DNA of 64,000 nt from Cladorhizidae sp. MBARI D1340-BT2 (GCA_028752905.1 JAQNBH010000009.1:24970370-25034369), one strand, 5' to 3'. Shown: positions 1-10,919, counted from the first letter of the stretch. Program-made: numbers and translations. Notes: generated from the sequence alone by a model not told the origin.

Positions 1-21
1 AAGAAGCCTATGAAAATCCTG
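1..21 (+). CDS. Cassette exon (3' end), tyrosine-motif module
   Basis: End of a type-B mini-exon cut by the window edge. The readable codons give EAYENP plus a phase-1 G, followed directly by a donor (G|gtatgt at 21/22). It matches the other type-B exons (QAYEIPG) at 6743, 8542, 43194 and 47441. The variant Y-E-N has the form of a Grb2-type SH2 ligand (pYxN, established motif); phosphorylation here is inference. Confidence 0.55.
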
Positions 22-370
22 GTATGTTTGATTGATTATGGATGCTGTTTTTTAAAAATAATTAATGATAACAATTTTCCATGGCATAACTATTTGTAAA
101 TGTAACTTTTTCCCTCATAAGTCCATTAAAACTATCATCGGTATGCAAATACAATAATCTGTAGTTTTGTAATAGAAGTAACTCATTGAGGTGAGCAAAT
201 AAAAGCTACAATGCAGACAGATTCGTAGCAAATAAATCTGTTCAGAAATCCCTCCTACCTAGAGATTGAGCATGAGTTATAGGTGGACATCCCTCACTGG
301 ATTTTTAGTGGCAGTCAAAATAATCCATGGCATTTAATCATGTATCTGAGGGGACAATGGCATATTTTTC
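22..370. other. Unassigned AT-rich stretch
   Basis: Presumed intron or spacer after the first cassette exon. No open frame, repeat or motif I can support. Confidence 0.3.
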
Positions 371-985
371 CTTTTCTTTTTTTAAAACTTATGGTTACCA
401 CTTTAGAGCTCCGTAAATTCTGTATGTAAACTTCATTGTATGGACTTCATATATAGTTTAATTGATAGGTCTCTCTGTGGGCTCTCTTTTGATACTAAAT
501 TGTTTTTATAGGTATAACTATAGCCAAGTTACTAGACCTAAAGTAGAGGGAACTTCAAAACCTGAATGCCTGAATTGGCCGCATAAATATATCTCCAGAT
601 TGCAAAGTGCTAAAGATTTGAAATTAGCACCAGTGGCTAGAGGAAGCTCTACTCTATTCAACGAGTGTTTTCATTAGGTGTTAAAATGTAAGTACATGGT
701 CAAGCACGTGGGTGAAATGTAGCTTCCTCTAGCCACTGGTGCTAATTTCAAACCTTTAGCACTTTGCAATCTGGAGATATTTTGTGGCCAATTTAGGCAT
801 TCAGGTTTTACGGTTCCCTCCACTCAAGGTATAGTAACGTGGCTATAGATATATCTATGAAAAATATTTTAGTATTAAAAGAGAGCACATAGAGAGACCT
901 ATCTTTTGAGGTATATATTAAAGCCATACATTAAGTTTACAGAATCTATGGAGCTCTAAAATGGTAACCATAAGTAAAAGGGGAA
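371..985. repeat. Long inverted repeat (foldback element)
   Basis: The left arm (about 371-648) and right arm (about 721-985) are imperfect reverse complements around a loop of about 72 bases. The innermost pairing is aggaagct/agcttcct and the outer ends share acttatggttacca / tggtaaccataagt. A transcript would form a hairpin of about 265 bp. A 95-base piece of the left arm (533-634) recurs at 59433-59526, joined straight to the sequence at 1725. It is consistent with a foldback/MITE-like element; no transposase is encoded. Confidence 0.75.
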
Positions 986-1500
986 AAAATTTAAAAAATA
1001 CCGTTGCCCCCCCCCCCCCCCTTAGTGATTGCAAAAAAATTTTTGTGTTTTATTACAATTATATATATGTAGCTATTACTTATTTCAATGTAAAACTTTA
1101 ACAAAATTTAAGAAAAGGAATCCATTCACTAATGCCTCTTTCTCAGCAGTAAAAAAATTAGAAAAAGAATGTTGCTAGAAGCAGTCATGGTTGTTAAAAA
1201 TAAAAAATAAAAAGTTTAATCTTGGTCATTTTTACTTTTATAATGATTTTCACACTGGACATGTACAGTTTTTAAAGATCTTGAGCTTTGTGGAGCATTT
1301 TTATAATTTTTTGTTGTTTTGGAGAGCCTGCTTGCCTTCTTCCTGGCTATTGTACTTGTTAAAAATATCTCGGGGTATTTACTCCAATTCTTAATATTTC
1401 AGGATGGTTCACGTCATATTGTGAACCAGCCTTTAGAATAAAAACTATGGAGTATGAATATATCCTTAACAACCCATTGAGTGTGAGGTGCATGTAGGCA
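986..1500. other. AT-rich spacer with poly-C run
   Basis: Contains a run of about 14 C (1008-1021), A/T-rich low-complexity sequence, and nothing gene-like that I can support. Confidence 0.3.
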
Positions 1501-1504
1501 CACT

Positions 1505-1725
1505 TAACATACAGTATAGGGGTGGGGCTAAACCTAGGGCTAGAGTTAGGGCTATGGCTAGTATTATAGTTAGGCTTAGGGCTAGAGATAAGGCTAAGGT
1601 TGGGGCTGAGGTAGGGCTAAATCTAGGAGTATTGTTGGGCTTGGACTAGAATTGGGGTTAAGTCAGGGATAGAGTTAGGGCAAAGGCTAGTGCTAAAGTT
1701 AGGTCTAATACTAGAGCTAGGCATG
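1505..1725 (+). repeat. Degenerate GGGCTA/TTAGGG-like hexamer array
   Basis: About 220 bases of diverged hexamers, many reading gggcta, gttagg, ggctag or ttaggg in one orientation. A short complementary run (ctagccctagccctagg) follows at 1779. It could be an old interstitial telomere-like tract or an ordinary minisatellite. The matching place in the second copy (59526) lacks it. Confidence 0.6.
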
Positions 1726-2998
1726 TTGCATGATCCCACTGTAGTATTTGTGGCAAGCCTTCTATAATAGTCCTAGTTCTCTAGCCCTAGCCCTAGGCTA
1801 TAAGACACAATGGTTGTCTGTCTGCATGCTAACGTATAGTTACAATTTTCTAGGTGTATATGGTGCCCTCTATGAGACAAACAGAAATTCATCACTCCCA
1901 CTCCCACCCCCACACCCTCCCATCCACACACCCCTCCAGAGAATGCTTGATCCTGCCTCTCCCTAAGTTGACCATAATCTAAAACTCAGTTGAACCATGT
2001 ATCTGCCTTAGTTTGGCTGTAATGTCTGTTTTAAAGTTTTGGGCCATTGACTAAGGACGCCCAGGGTCCAAAACCTTCCCAGTGTAGGGCAGTTCTAGAC
2101 ATGTGTATGGAGGCCAAAGATGGCCAAGCCTATAAACTGCATGCATGCATGCTATACACACACAAAATGCAGATTCCTATGTATTGACCTAGGAAAATTT
2201 TCTATAAAAATTTACATCAAGCTATATTGTGTGTGTGAGTGTGTATTATATTTATATTTACTTCTGTATAGACCCCAACACAAGCTTCAGTGTTTCTAGA
2301 ATTACAATAACTTTTCTCAATAATCAACTACTCTCGTGTTTTGTGCTAGATGCTCTAGCATTCATCTATTGAGAAAGTTATTTAATTGCTTGTCAACAGA
2401 AAGTTCGTTGATTGCAAATTAAATTTTTTTATCTCGAATTCATTTGGATTTCGCCATCCCAAAGAAACTAATAACTCTACTTCCTCTTGGAGCCTATACT
2501 CTCACATGGCATCTACTTGTGTATAATCCACAACGGTACTTTTCTACTTTGGTTAAGCATCAATCATGACTATATCTCCTCCTGTTCCACACCAAATATT
2601 TCTTCCATCGCTGATGAGTTGTCTACACATGACACCCTCCAGCTCCTCTATACAGCAGTTCAAACATCCTTCATCACTTACCTAGCCCTCTACACATAAT
2701 TATGATACATACATTCATGGATTGATTGCATCTGCAGTTGGGCACTGCTTCACAAGTGGTTGTATTCATTGTCCATATTCTTGCCCGCTAATGCTACAGG
2801 TACTCTATATAAGTACAGGTCCTCTATTGCAAAGTTGTAAAGCTGCAACTAAAGTTTCCTCTCCCACTCCCACTTTCCCTTCCTAGATTTGGGGATGTGT
2901 GTTTGGTTGGCAGTGTTTGTCTATTCTTGCCCCCATGCGGTACCTTCCTTGTATTGCTATTGTGATAAAGTCCTGCTTTTCTTTATTGTGATATTCAG

Positions 2999-3388
2999 CA
3001 TAATAATGAATGCATCGACTCACATCACATGCAACTGATTCAGTGGATTGTCCCGAAAGGAGAGGGACAAGAATTACGACTTTATAATGAGCTAGCGGCA
3101 GATTGGAATAAAGCAGCAGAAATAATTAGTGTTACTGCGACGAGGCTAATAGCATCCATGTATATAGGCAACCCCGAGAAGTGCATGAGGGCCATCATGG
3201 AGAAATGGATGAAGAATACACCGAAAATGAATATCCAATGCACATGGAGGAGCCTGTGCAAATTGTTAGTATGCATGGAACTTAGTGAAGTCGGTAAAAA
3301 TTTTAGAGAGGCACTTTACGCTGACCTCACTGACTTGAAGGAAAACTTTGAGACATCTGAAAGTGAGCTAGTATTATTGTGTTGTTGA
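2999..3388 (+). CDS. Death-domain-like exon
   Basis: Open frame of about 130 codons. A possible splice acceptor (attcag) lies just upstream, and the first ATG in frame is at 3029. From about residue 15 after that ATG the pattern fits Death-fold domains: L..eLA.dW (LYNELAADW), a run with CMRAIMEKWM matching the helix-4/5 'C..ml..W' signature, then TWRSLCKLL and an ending like LSEVGKNFREAL. Death domains bind other Death domains in apoptosis and innate-immune signalling (established); membership here is by eye. No partner domain is visible, so it is probably one exon of a larger gene or a relic. A broken copy lies at 60772-61110. Reading continues into the minisatellite and stops at TGA 3386. 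Confidence 0.5.
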   Translation, partial: HNNECIDSHHMQLIQWIVPKGEGQELRLYNELAADWNKAAEIISVTATRLIASMYIGNPEKCMRAIMEKWMKNTPKMNIQCTWRSLCKLLVCMELSEVGKNFREALYADLTDLKENFETSESELVLLCC

Positions 3389-3990
3389 TCTGTGCAGTAG
3401 AACCTTCCTTTCTCTTGGGCTTCTAACTATAGGAGCTAGTGATATTGTGTTGTTTATGTGTCAGTTCATCTCCCTTACCCTTGGGTTCCTAACTATGGGA
3501 GTTAGTGGTATTGTATTATTGATCTGTGCAGTGTAACCTCTCTTACACTTGGGCTCCTAACTATGGGGGCTAGTGGTATTGTGTTGTTGATGTGTCAGTG
3601 GACCTTGGGTTCCTAACTATGGGAGCTAGTGGTAGTGTGTTGCTGATGTGTGCAGTGGAACCACCATTACACTAGGCTTCTAACTATTGGAGATAATACT
3701 AATGTGTTGTTGTGTGAGAAGAACCTCCCTTAGCATTGTGCTCCTAACTATGGGAGATAGTTGATGTGTGCAGTTGAACCTCCCTCACACTTGGGCTCCT
3801 AACTATGGAGGCTAGTAGTATTGTGTTGTTGTGTGTGCAGTGGAAACTCTCTTACACTTGGGCTCCTAACTATGGGAGCTAGTTGATGTGTGCAGTGGAA
3901 CCTCCCTTAGAATTGGGCTCTAACTATGGGAGCTAGTGGTATTGTATTTTGATGTATACAATAGAACTCCCTTACCTTGTGCTCCTAATC
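3362..3990 (+). repeat. Minisatellite, ~60-70-bp unit
   Basis: About nine diverged tandem units containing 'cttgggctcctaactatggg', 'agctagtggtattgtgttgt' and 'gatgtgtgcagtggaacctc'. The first unit overlaps the end of the Death-like frame. The same array, a little shorter, occurs at 61100-61600. Confidence 0.85.
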
Positions 3991-5420
3991 ATAGGACCTA
4001 GTGCATATGGGATGTGGGTTTGGCAAGACCACTTTTTACAGAGAGAATGCCACACCCACAATCATGACCTACCAAGTTCATTTGCATTTTCCAATAGGGT
4101 AAAGATTGTAGCATTGAGTATGTTCCAGAAGACTTGGTACTCTTCATAGTGGAGGCTTCATTTTGAAGACAAGTGCACTGTCATTTTGCTTGAGAGCTAC
4201 AGAAATGTCTACAAAGAGTGGAACCTCTGATACTGCATTTTAAGCTAGCATATAGTCTATATATATTGTAATTCCGGAGATGCAATAGTTGCCTTCTAGC
4301 AGTATAAAGAGAGAGGGTGCCACAAGTGTTCTGTGGAGTATTATTCACTCAACCTGCTACAACATGCAATGCTTAGTCTGGGGCGGCACGGGCAAATTTG
4401 GAGTGATCTGGCTATTGTGGTAAGGAATATGATTAACACCGTGTGTTTACAGTTTGAAAATCAGTTATGTTGTCAATCTTCACAAAATTATCTGTGATCG
4501 TATTTGCTTACAAAATAATTAGTCAATAGTCAATTGCATTATATTGTCTTGCTTCATGGTTAAAATACATTCTCCTCTATGTATATACTTAAAGACCATT
4601 CGCTGGGAGCATTGGTTGCAGACATCACAAAATCAACATTTGCATAATACTCTGTATCTTACAGGTCTCCAGCAATCCTTATACTCAAGCCATTATTTTC
4701 AATAGCTTATCCATACATTGAGGACAGAAGTAGTGTTCTATTTTTTGGCAAGCCAGTATGCTTAATTCATCAATTATATCCTGAAAAAAACTTATATCTT
4801 GGAATCATCCTTCCTCATCAGCTTATAAAAATTTCTATCACTACTGGTTGTTGTGGCCACTGATTGCACATCCCGGTCTAGCAAAGAACTTGAGGCACGA
4901 AATGATTTTCAAAATATGGTGATGGTTAGTAGCCATTGCTATGACAGAGAACTGCTAAGTATCTCACTTACATTGTGTGTTGTTGTGAAGGTAGTTAGTA
5001 GTATTCCACAGAACTCTTGTGACACTGCCTCTGTTCATGCTGCTTGAAGGAAACGATTGCATATTTCAAATTACAGAAACCTTTGGATAGCTACTAGTAT
5101 ATTATTACCTACCAGACTGTATGTTTGCATAAAATTATCCAGTTAGCAATTTCATACTTACATCAGAGATTAAAGCCTCATAGATTTTCCTTGTCACAAG
5201 TTTCAAGCAAAGTTAACAATGCAACCGACCTTCCAAATGAAGCCACCACTTCGAAGAGAACTATGTCACCTGGAATGAACCTAACACTACTGTCTTTTCC
5301 ATAAGGTTGCTTGGGGGAAAAAATTGCTTGGTTGCGAGGCTCATTAATTGAAAGGTTCATAGCCAGCCATACCAAAACATGAACACACGATCTCAGACTG
5401 CTGGTACTTTTCATTGCACA
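3991..5420. repeat. Duplicated block B (copy 1)
   Basis: The part from about 4250 matches 38975-40027 (shared tatatatattgtaatt, gtgccacaagtgttctgtgga and aggttgcttggg tracts). A 64-codon frame (4853-5047) is not recognised and not conserved in the second copy, so I do not call it a gene. 3991-4250 has nothing I recognise. Confidence 0.7.
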
Positions 5421-5424
5421 GCGA

Positions 5425-5540
5425 AGCACTAAAGGTAGAGCAGTTCAATCGCGATTGTGGACTTCCCTGGCTGCTGGGTGACCACACTTGAGAGCCTAAA
5501 TTTGAACCCATGAAACCATAATTTTTCTATATTCAGTTTT
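5425..5540 (+). mobile_element. Penelope-like element 3' remnant
   Basis: The reading after cagttcaatcgcgattgtggacttccctgg gives FNRDCG followed by a LPWLLG-like tail. This matches the end of the endonuclease frame at 50500-50560 (FN.DCGMDLPGCW). The second copy is at 41845-41930. It is a short decayed fragment with no catalytic part. Confidence 0.5.
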
Positions 5541-5974
5541 TATCACCTAAAAAATGGAAAAGAAAACAAAAATTTATATTTGTCATCAATAGCAACCTCT
5601 AGCCCTAGCCATCTACTACTCTAAAGCCCTAGCAGTTTTAGAACTTCTAACTCTTGACAACCATTACATGAATAATTGCCGAGAAATATATATATTGAAT
5701 TTTGTTTTTTATCTCTCATTTTACTCAGCTAATGATTATTGTGTATTAGTGCAAAGTTATACAGAAACTTTGAGCTCTGGACTGATAGTGTATTAGGATG
5801 TAGGTGGTGAAAAATGGAAATCATTGACCTCCTTTTAATATCATATAATTCTGACGTTCCACTCGTTCTTTATAATATGCACTACAATTTGCTATTTACA
5901 ATACTATATACAGCTGTGATTTGTTGTCCCTGCATAATATGAATGCATTCTTGGTATATTTCTTCAAACTTTAG
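5541..5974. other. Intron-like repeat before cassette exons
   Basis: Sequence around gagctctgga and ggtggtgaaaaatggaaatcatt recurs at about 42180-42310, 44400-44500 and 46440-46510. The intron is therefore duplicated together with the cassette exons. No coding signal. Confidence 0.6.
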
Positions 5975-6129
5975 TTCCTACAAGTGATGGTACAAAAATT
6001 GGAACATCAGCAGGTCTTCCATTCAAAAGATCCACACAGGTGAGCTACTGTTGTGTTTGCTTGATTTAATGAATGTTTTATTTTTCAGACGCCATCCTTC
6101 CCAGAACAAGCCAGCCAGTCAGAATTCTG
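5975..6129 (+). CDS. Cassette exon pair 1 (type I, frame-damaged)
   Basis: Exon A is 5975-6039 (actttag|TT CCT ACA.. ..ACACAG|gtgagc), reading PTSDGTKIGTSAGLPFKRSTQ in pieces. Exon B is 6089-6129 (tttcag|ACG CCA TCC ..TTCTG|gtatgt), reading TPSFPEQASQSEF. Exon B is 41 nt, whereas intact siblings are 40 nt, so the outgoing phase is shifted: either a sequencing or decay indel or a dead exon. The intron between them is 49 bases. Exon A also lacks the 'accctgga' start seen in its siblings. Confidence 0.5.
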
Positions 6130-6614
6130 GTATGTGTAACTTAGTTCGGAATACTGGGTTTTATTGAATGTGTTTTTTTCCATGTGGAAGGAATTGGTCC
6201 ATACAATAAAAGTGCTCACAGCAAATTAATCAACAAACACAGATGATCAACAAACACAGAGGTTATATTTTTCATCGGGTTATCCAAGATAAAGGATCTA
6301 CTTTTTAGGTCTATAATTTCAAAATGAAATATGTACCAAAGGAAGTGAAACATGAAATATCGTGTCTATTCATATCCTATTTTTCTCAGCTCATGTTCAA
6401 AGATGTAAGTCAAGAAAGTAGAGTGACTCTTACAATTTTAAGATATACTTTGCTGTTGTTTTAAATCTGTTTTAAATGCACACAGCACTCTTTTAACACC
6501 CGTTGGGGAAAAGTGGGTATTAAAACTACACCACTCCAGTTTGGCACCATACATTGATTGTATAGTATTACACAGTATGAATGCATTCTATGATCACACA
6601 TATTTTTTATCCAG

Positions 6615-6782
6615 GAGTGCCTACAAGTGCTGTTCCAAAAGTTGGCCTATCAGGAGAAGGTCTTCCAGCCACACATGTAAGCCAACACTCTATTGTTGTG
6701 TTTGTTTGCTTAATTTAATGTAATATATTGTTAATCCTACAGGCTCAATCCTTTTCTGGTGAGCAAGCCTATGAAATTCCTG
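6615..6782 (+). CDS. Cassette exon pair 2 (type II, YEIP)
   Basis: Exon A is 6615-6676 (tatccag|GA GTG CCT.. ..CACAT|gtaagc): phase-1 entry, VPTSAVPKVGLSGEGLPATH. Exon B is 6743-6782 (cctacag|GCT CAA TCC.. ATT CCT G|gtatgt): AQSFSGEQAYEIP plus phase-1 G. Both exons have intact sites and frames (62 and 40 nt), so the pair adds a whole number of codons. YEIP fits the pYxxP form of SH2 ligands (Crk-like, established motif); use in this protein is inference. Confidence 0.65.
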
Positions 6783-8082
6783 GTATGTGTTACTTACTTT
6801 GCAATACTGCAATACTGCTTGTTTTAGTTGTTTGTGGGATTTTAGGTACTGTTAAAAAGATCTTCTCAGAATAAATAAAGAAATTATGTAACATCCTTGA
6901 CATAAGAAGCCTAACACTCCAAAGGTTTAGCTTAATTAGAAAACCTATGATTTTTTATATTAGTGTGATGAACACATGCCGATAATTATGTCATATTAAA
7001 TGTTGTGTCTGTTCATGTCCCATTTTTCGTGGCTTATGTCACATACATTAAAGTTTTCACTTCAGTCTGCCTTAAAGTCAGCACTTCCACATAGCAAGTG
7101 CCCATTATACAGTTTTCTCTGATCTATGATTTGACTTGTTGCTTGAAGAAACTGCCCAGTGCATAATAGGATAGCAAAGATAGCAAAGATAGAAGGTAGG
7201 ATAACAATGAAAATGCATTGCTAGACTTGGATGAAGCTAAAGTTGACAACCTGGAAGCAGTTGAAGCAGAGGCACTGGCTAGACTTTTGTTAAAACCATG
7301 AAATCCTCATCTAGAGCTAACTAACCTCTAACTTCATTACAGTGGTAACACAGGGTGTCTATGTAAAATAACCGTGCAAATTACATAACGCAAGCACCCA
7401 TCCATCAGATATTCAAGGTGAGTAGCTAGTTCAACTCCCTTTATGTCCTTTAGGGTAGATATTACTGAGTGGCACTGCAGTGGCATAAGTGCATGTGTGT
7501 ACAGCCAGGTATTGCAATAGTACTCTCCATATTGGCATATTTCAAAATAGGTTGGAAAAAATCGTGTCTTAGCTGAAACTTATTTAGGCAGTTTTTTAAC
7601 ATCCTAAAGGTGGTTTCTTCTATTTTTGGCTCCAAATAGAATTCCAGCTTACCATGAATTCACTATGGTAATACCTAGCAGATATAAAAAATAAACGAAT
7701 TAAAACCTGGATTAATTTTAAAAATATATTTTTACCATCTATAACAAACTGAAATTGGTAAAGAACTGAAATTGGTAAAGAACATCAACACTATAATTGA
7801 CTTGTTTATGTGTGCAATATTTAGCTAAACTGAGCTCAATTGGCAGCTACATATTGCATGCTTGTAACCAGCACCATTCTATGCTTGAATTGTTTGACTC
7901 ATATTCTATTCTTGCTCGGTTGCAATGCAATAATTGTTTGTGCTCTATTAGAGTTTGATATGCTTTATTTGAGTTTCAGCTATAGAATTAAAATATATTA
8001 GAGCTGTCAGAAACAGATTTATTATCCCTACATATATAGTATGAATGCATTCTTGATTTATATTTAGATTACTGAACTTTAG
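6783..8082. other. Long intron between cassette pairs
   Basis: About 1.3 kb between two well-formed cassette pairs. Parts recur in the second copy: 7360-7810 matches 43841-44230, and 7671-8010 matches 45141-45495. No supported gene inside. Confidence 0.5.
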
Positions 8083-8250
8083 ACCCTGGATTGCCTACAA
8101 GTGCTCGTACAAAAATTGAGACATCAGGTCATCCAAGAAAAAGATCCACACAGGTGTGCCAATCCTCTATGGTTGTGTTTGCTAGATTTAATGAATGTTT
8201 TATTTAACAGACTCTATCCTTCTCTGATAAACAAGCCAGAGATAATACTG
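8083..8250 (+). CDS. Cassette exon pair 3 (type I)
   Basis: Exon A is 8083-8153 (actttag|AC CCT GGA TTG.. ACA CAG|gtgtgc): PGLPTSARTKIETSG then HPRKRSTQ. Exon B is 8211-8250 (aacag|ACT CTA TCC.. AAT ACT G|gtatgt): TLSFSDKQARDNT. Phases are 1-0 and 0-1, and the intron is 57 bases. Nearly identical to 46660-46827. This type has no tyrosine; the QAYEIP position is QARDNT. Confidence 0.65.
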
Positions 8251-8541
8251 GTATGTGTAAATTAGTTTGGAATACTGGATAATATTTATGTGGATAGTTT
8301 TACAAAAATTGGCCCACACAATGAAAGTGCCCACATCATATAATCAAGAAACACAAGGGTTATTTTTAACCTTGTGTTATCAAGATAAAGGGATCCACTT
8401 TTTAAAGTTCTATAATTTCAAAATGAAATATAATAATATCAATTCAAATGCAATATGAAATAATGTGTCTATTCATATCCTATTTTCATCAGCTTAGTTC
8501 AAAGATGTAAGTCAAGAAGTGATTTTTTGTTAATACTACAG

Positions 8542-8581
8542 GTTCAATCCTTTTCTGATGAGCAAGCATATGAAATTCCTG
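8542..8581 (+). pseudogene. Orphan type-II exon with lost donor
   Basis: Reads VQSFSDEQAYEIP after ctacag, identical in layout to 47441-47480. The bases after CCTG are atattgtg instead of gtatgtg, so the donor GT is lost and the exon probably cannot be spliced out normally. Its exon-A partner is missing upstream. Confidence 0.6.
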
Positions 8582-8937
8582 ATATTGTGTTACTTACTTT
8601 GGAATACTGTTTGGGTGTTTATGGGATTTTAGGCATTGTTAACAAAACCTCTTGGAACAAATAAAGAAATTATGTTATGCCTTTGACATAAGAAGCCTAA
8701 TAATCTATATGTCTAGCTAGTTTAGAACATCTGTTATTTTTTTACATCAATATGAAGACATGCAGAGAAATATGTCAAGAAAAGTTGTGTATTGATAACC
8801 CATTTTTCTCAGCTAATGTCGTGAAATTATATTTTATTTTCAGTTGGCTTATGATCATAGTCGGCACCATCTACAAAGCAAATACCAACTTTGCAAGTTT
8901 TCTGTGATGATTTGACTGGGTAGATATAGCCAAAAAT

Positions 8938-9338
8938 ATAACATGTAACAATTATGTCAAATAACAATAACAATATGCCAAATAACATTAATAACATGTA
9001 ATAATATACCAAATAACAATATAAACAATATGCCAAATAACAATAATAACATGTAACAGTATACCAAATACAGTAACAATATACCAAATAACAATAATAA
9101 CATTTAACAATATGCCAAATAACAATAATAACATGTAACAATATGCCAAATAACAATAATAACATGTAACAATATACCAAATAACAATAATTACATGTAA
9201 CAATATGCCAAATAACAATAATAACATGTAACAATATGCCAAATAACAATAATAACATGTAACAATATAACAATTTGCCAAATACCAATAATAACATGTA
9301 ACAATATGCCAAATAACAATAATAACATGTAACAATAG
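8938..9338. repeat. 31-bp satellite (AACATGTAACAATATGCCAA type)
   Basis: Thirteen or so tandem copies of a roughly 31-base unit (aacatgtaacaatatgccaa + ataacaataat). A few more copies continue at 10105-10185 beyond an inserted transposon. The second array is at 47825-48478. Long frames read through it on the - strand are translations of the repeat, not genes. Confidence 0.95.
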
Positions 9339-10093
9339 TGACACGGCATAGGGACTTTATAGAAAAAAGTAAAACGCGAGAAAATTGAACTTTTAGTTGG
9401 GACGGTTAATTTTTAACGGCATGACATAATAATCGCTATTTTTATACCTTAAATTGAATTCTTACGTCATCATAGCGGCATGCACTAAAAAGAGTATGGA
9501 AAAATCTAAATGTGGGTCTATGTTTCGAGTTGATTGAGTACGTATTGTGGAAGTTACAGCAAGTTAAACTGAAGGTAGTCTTTTTCTATTTTAGCTGGTC
9601 TTTCCAGAGAAGCGTGTGGAATAAACTTTAGCTACAATGGCAGAGGAGACTCCTACCTCTCCATCTAATTTCACTCTAGATAACATCTCTCCAGTCACTG
9701 AGCTAGATGGCAGTCATGAGGACAATAATGAGAAGGAAACAGTGGACGAGTTCTTCTCCACAGGTTGTGGCTGTTAGCTTGGTCCTGGCTGCTCAAGTCT
9801 TCTCTGTGGGGAGTTAGCAGTGAGGAGTTAGCAGTGACTACAAGAAATGTGTTTAGTTGCCATCTCTTTTTCTGTTTTCACTACTCACCTAGAGCCTTCA
9901 AAACCAGTAAAATCTGGATTATTACATCATTGTTTATTATTAACACCATTAATAAATTTTATATCTTAAGAATGGTAATGTATTGACCTATAATATTTCG
10001 AGAAAACATTCTTCATTATCTAAGGAATATATTTTAAAAAAGTAAAAAAAAATTGAAAAAAAAATCAAAGTCCCTTGAGCATCCTATGCCATG
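9339..10093 (+). mobile_element. Short TIR DNA transposon inside satellite
   Basis: The left end gtgacacggcataggga and right end tcctatgccatgtcac are inverted repeats, with further internal matching (gggactttatag / caaagtcccttg). Both outer flanks are the 31-bp satellite and may share ATA as a target duplication. The second satellite array is uninterrupted, so this looks like a later insertion. It carries one transposase-like N-terminal exon (9637-9777) and is otherwise non-coding, so it cannot move by itself. Confidence 0.75.
9637..9777 (+). pseudogene. Transposase N-terminal fragment (GCGC motif)
   Basis: 46-codon frame beginning MAEETPTSPSNF, acidic, ending STGCGC and TAG. The acidic leader followed by GCGC resembles the start of the transposase at 18851-20430 (LLKGCGC..PCSS). 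After the stop, a further CSSLLCGE-like stretch can be read in a shifted frame. Probably the only coding remnant of the surrounding element. Confidence 0.45.
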
Positions 10094-10186
10094 TCACATA
10101 TTTTATTATAATTATACCAAATAACAATAATAACGTAACAATATGCCAAATAGCAATAATAATATGTAACAATATACCAAATAACA

Positions 10187-10736
10187 CCGTAGGTCTCACA
10201 GGAGATGTGGTATTCACATAAGAGCTCAGTTCTTACTTTTGGGTAGTCTTTCTGCTGATCTGCAGGCATGGAGGCGACAGCAGTAAGACCTGCACCGGAG
10301 AGGGAGCTGCGTAAGATGATGGCCCACTGATTACGTGAGCCTCAGCCATAGCCTCAAATGCCTCCAGGTAGGCCCCCATACCGTCCGTTCCTTCAGTAAA
10401 CTTAGGGATGGATAGCTTTGGCATCGGAGGGGGTCGAGGTGCAGTAGGGAGAGGTTTGGACAACTCAGCCAACATCTGCAGGAACCTCTGCTGCTCTCTC
10501 TCCTCCTGCCTAGCCTGGGCCTCCTCCCGCCTCTGGGCTTCTCGAGTCTCTCTCTCTTCCTGTTTAGCCTGGGCCTCCTCCCATTTCTGTGCCTCTTGAT
10601 CTGACCGAGTCTGGTCAATTTGGATCCACTGCTGGAATAATCTGTCCATGGGATCGATAGGAAAGTTGGCCTCTGTGGTGCCCCCATGACCTCGATGGGA
10701 TTCTTGGAGCATCCTTCTCTCCTTCTCCTCTGACAT
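10187..10736 (-). pseudogene. Ty3/gypsy-type gag, truncated
   Basis: Starts MSEEKERRML. It has a long Glu/Gln/Arg-rich coiled-coil stretch (residues ~45-90, repeated 'EEAQAKQEERE'), then the gag lead-in PMPKLSIPKFTEGTDGM and AYLEAFEAMAEAH. The frame then shifts near 10330 and the gag continuation (MPADQQKDYPKVRTELLCEY) is read in another frame down to about 10187, where it ends abruptly in the 31-bp satellite. Protease, RT and integrase are absent. The same truncation at the same point is seen at 48480-49028, so it predates the duplication. Confidence 0.7.
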
Positions 10737-10919
10737 GTCAAGTCAGGGCGATTGGAAAGAGAGGGAAAAAATTAAATCAATACAAACTACAAAACCTCTT
10801 CCTGGCTACTGAAAGGTCGGTTTTCAACCCACAAGGCCATGCCCTGGGTGGTCTCCAGCTAGCTAAGCAACTCCTCTTCGCTAGCTAATGGCTGGTCCAG
10901 GATCTCTTTTTTACAAGAT

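Larger units (their letters stand above)
1726..3990. repeat. Duplicated block A (copy 1)
   Basis: Direct near-identical counterpart of 59527-61605. Shared landmarks are gcatgatccc.ctgtagtattt at the start, the cccagggtccaaaacc segment, the Death-like exon and the minisatellite. Copy 1 keeps the exon open; copy 2 has stops and deletions. Outside the exon I see no supported gene: 1726-2998 has only short unrecognised frames. Confidence 0.8.

Noticed and set aside
1505..1725. True chromosome end
   Set aside because: The hexamers are heavily diverged, short and followed by 62 kb of unique and repeated sequence.
8938..9338. CRISPR array
   Set aside because: Units adjoin without unique spacers, and the genome is eukaryotic with introns; this is a plain satellite.
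8827..9344. Long - strand frames rich in Leu/Ile/Tyr/Cys (also 47768-48512)
   Set aside because: They are translations of the 31-bp satellite, whose length near a multiple of three keeps frames open; no start context or non-repeat sequence supports a protein.
10408..10599. Ser/Leu-rich + strand frame over gag
   Set aside because: Antisense shadow of the Glu/Arg-rich coiled-coil codons of the gag on the - strand.
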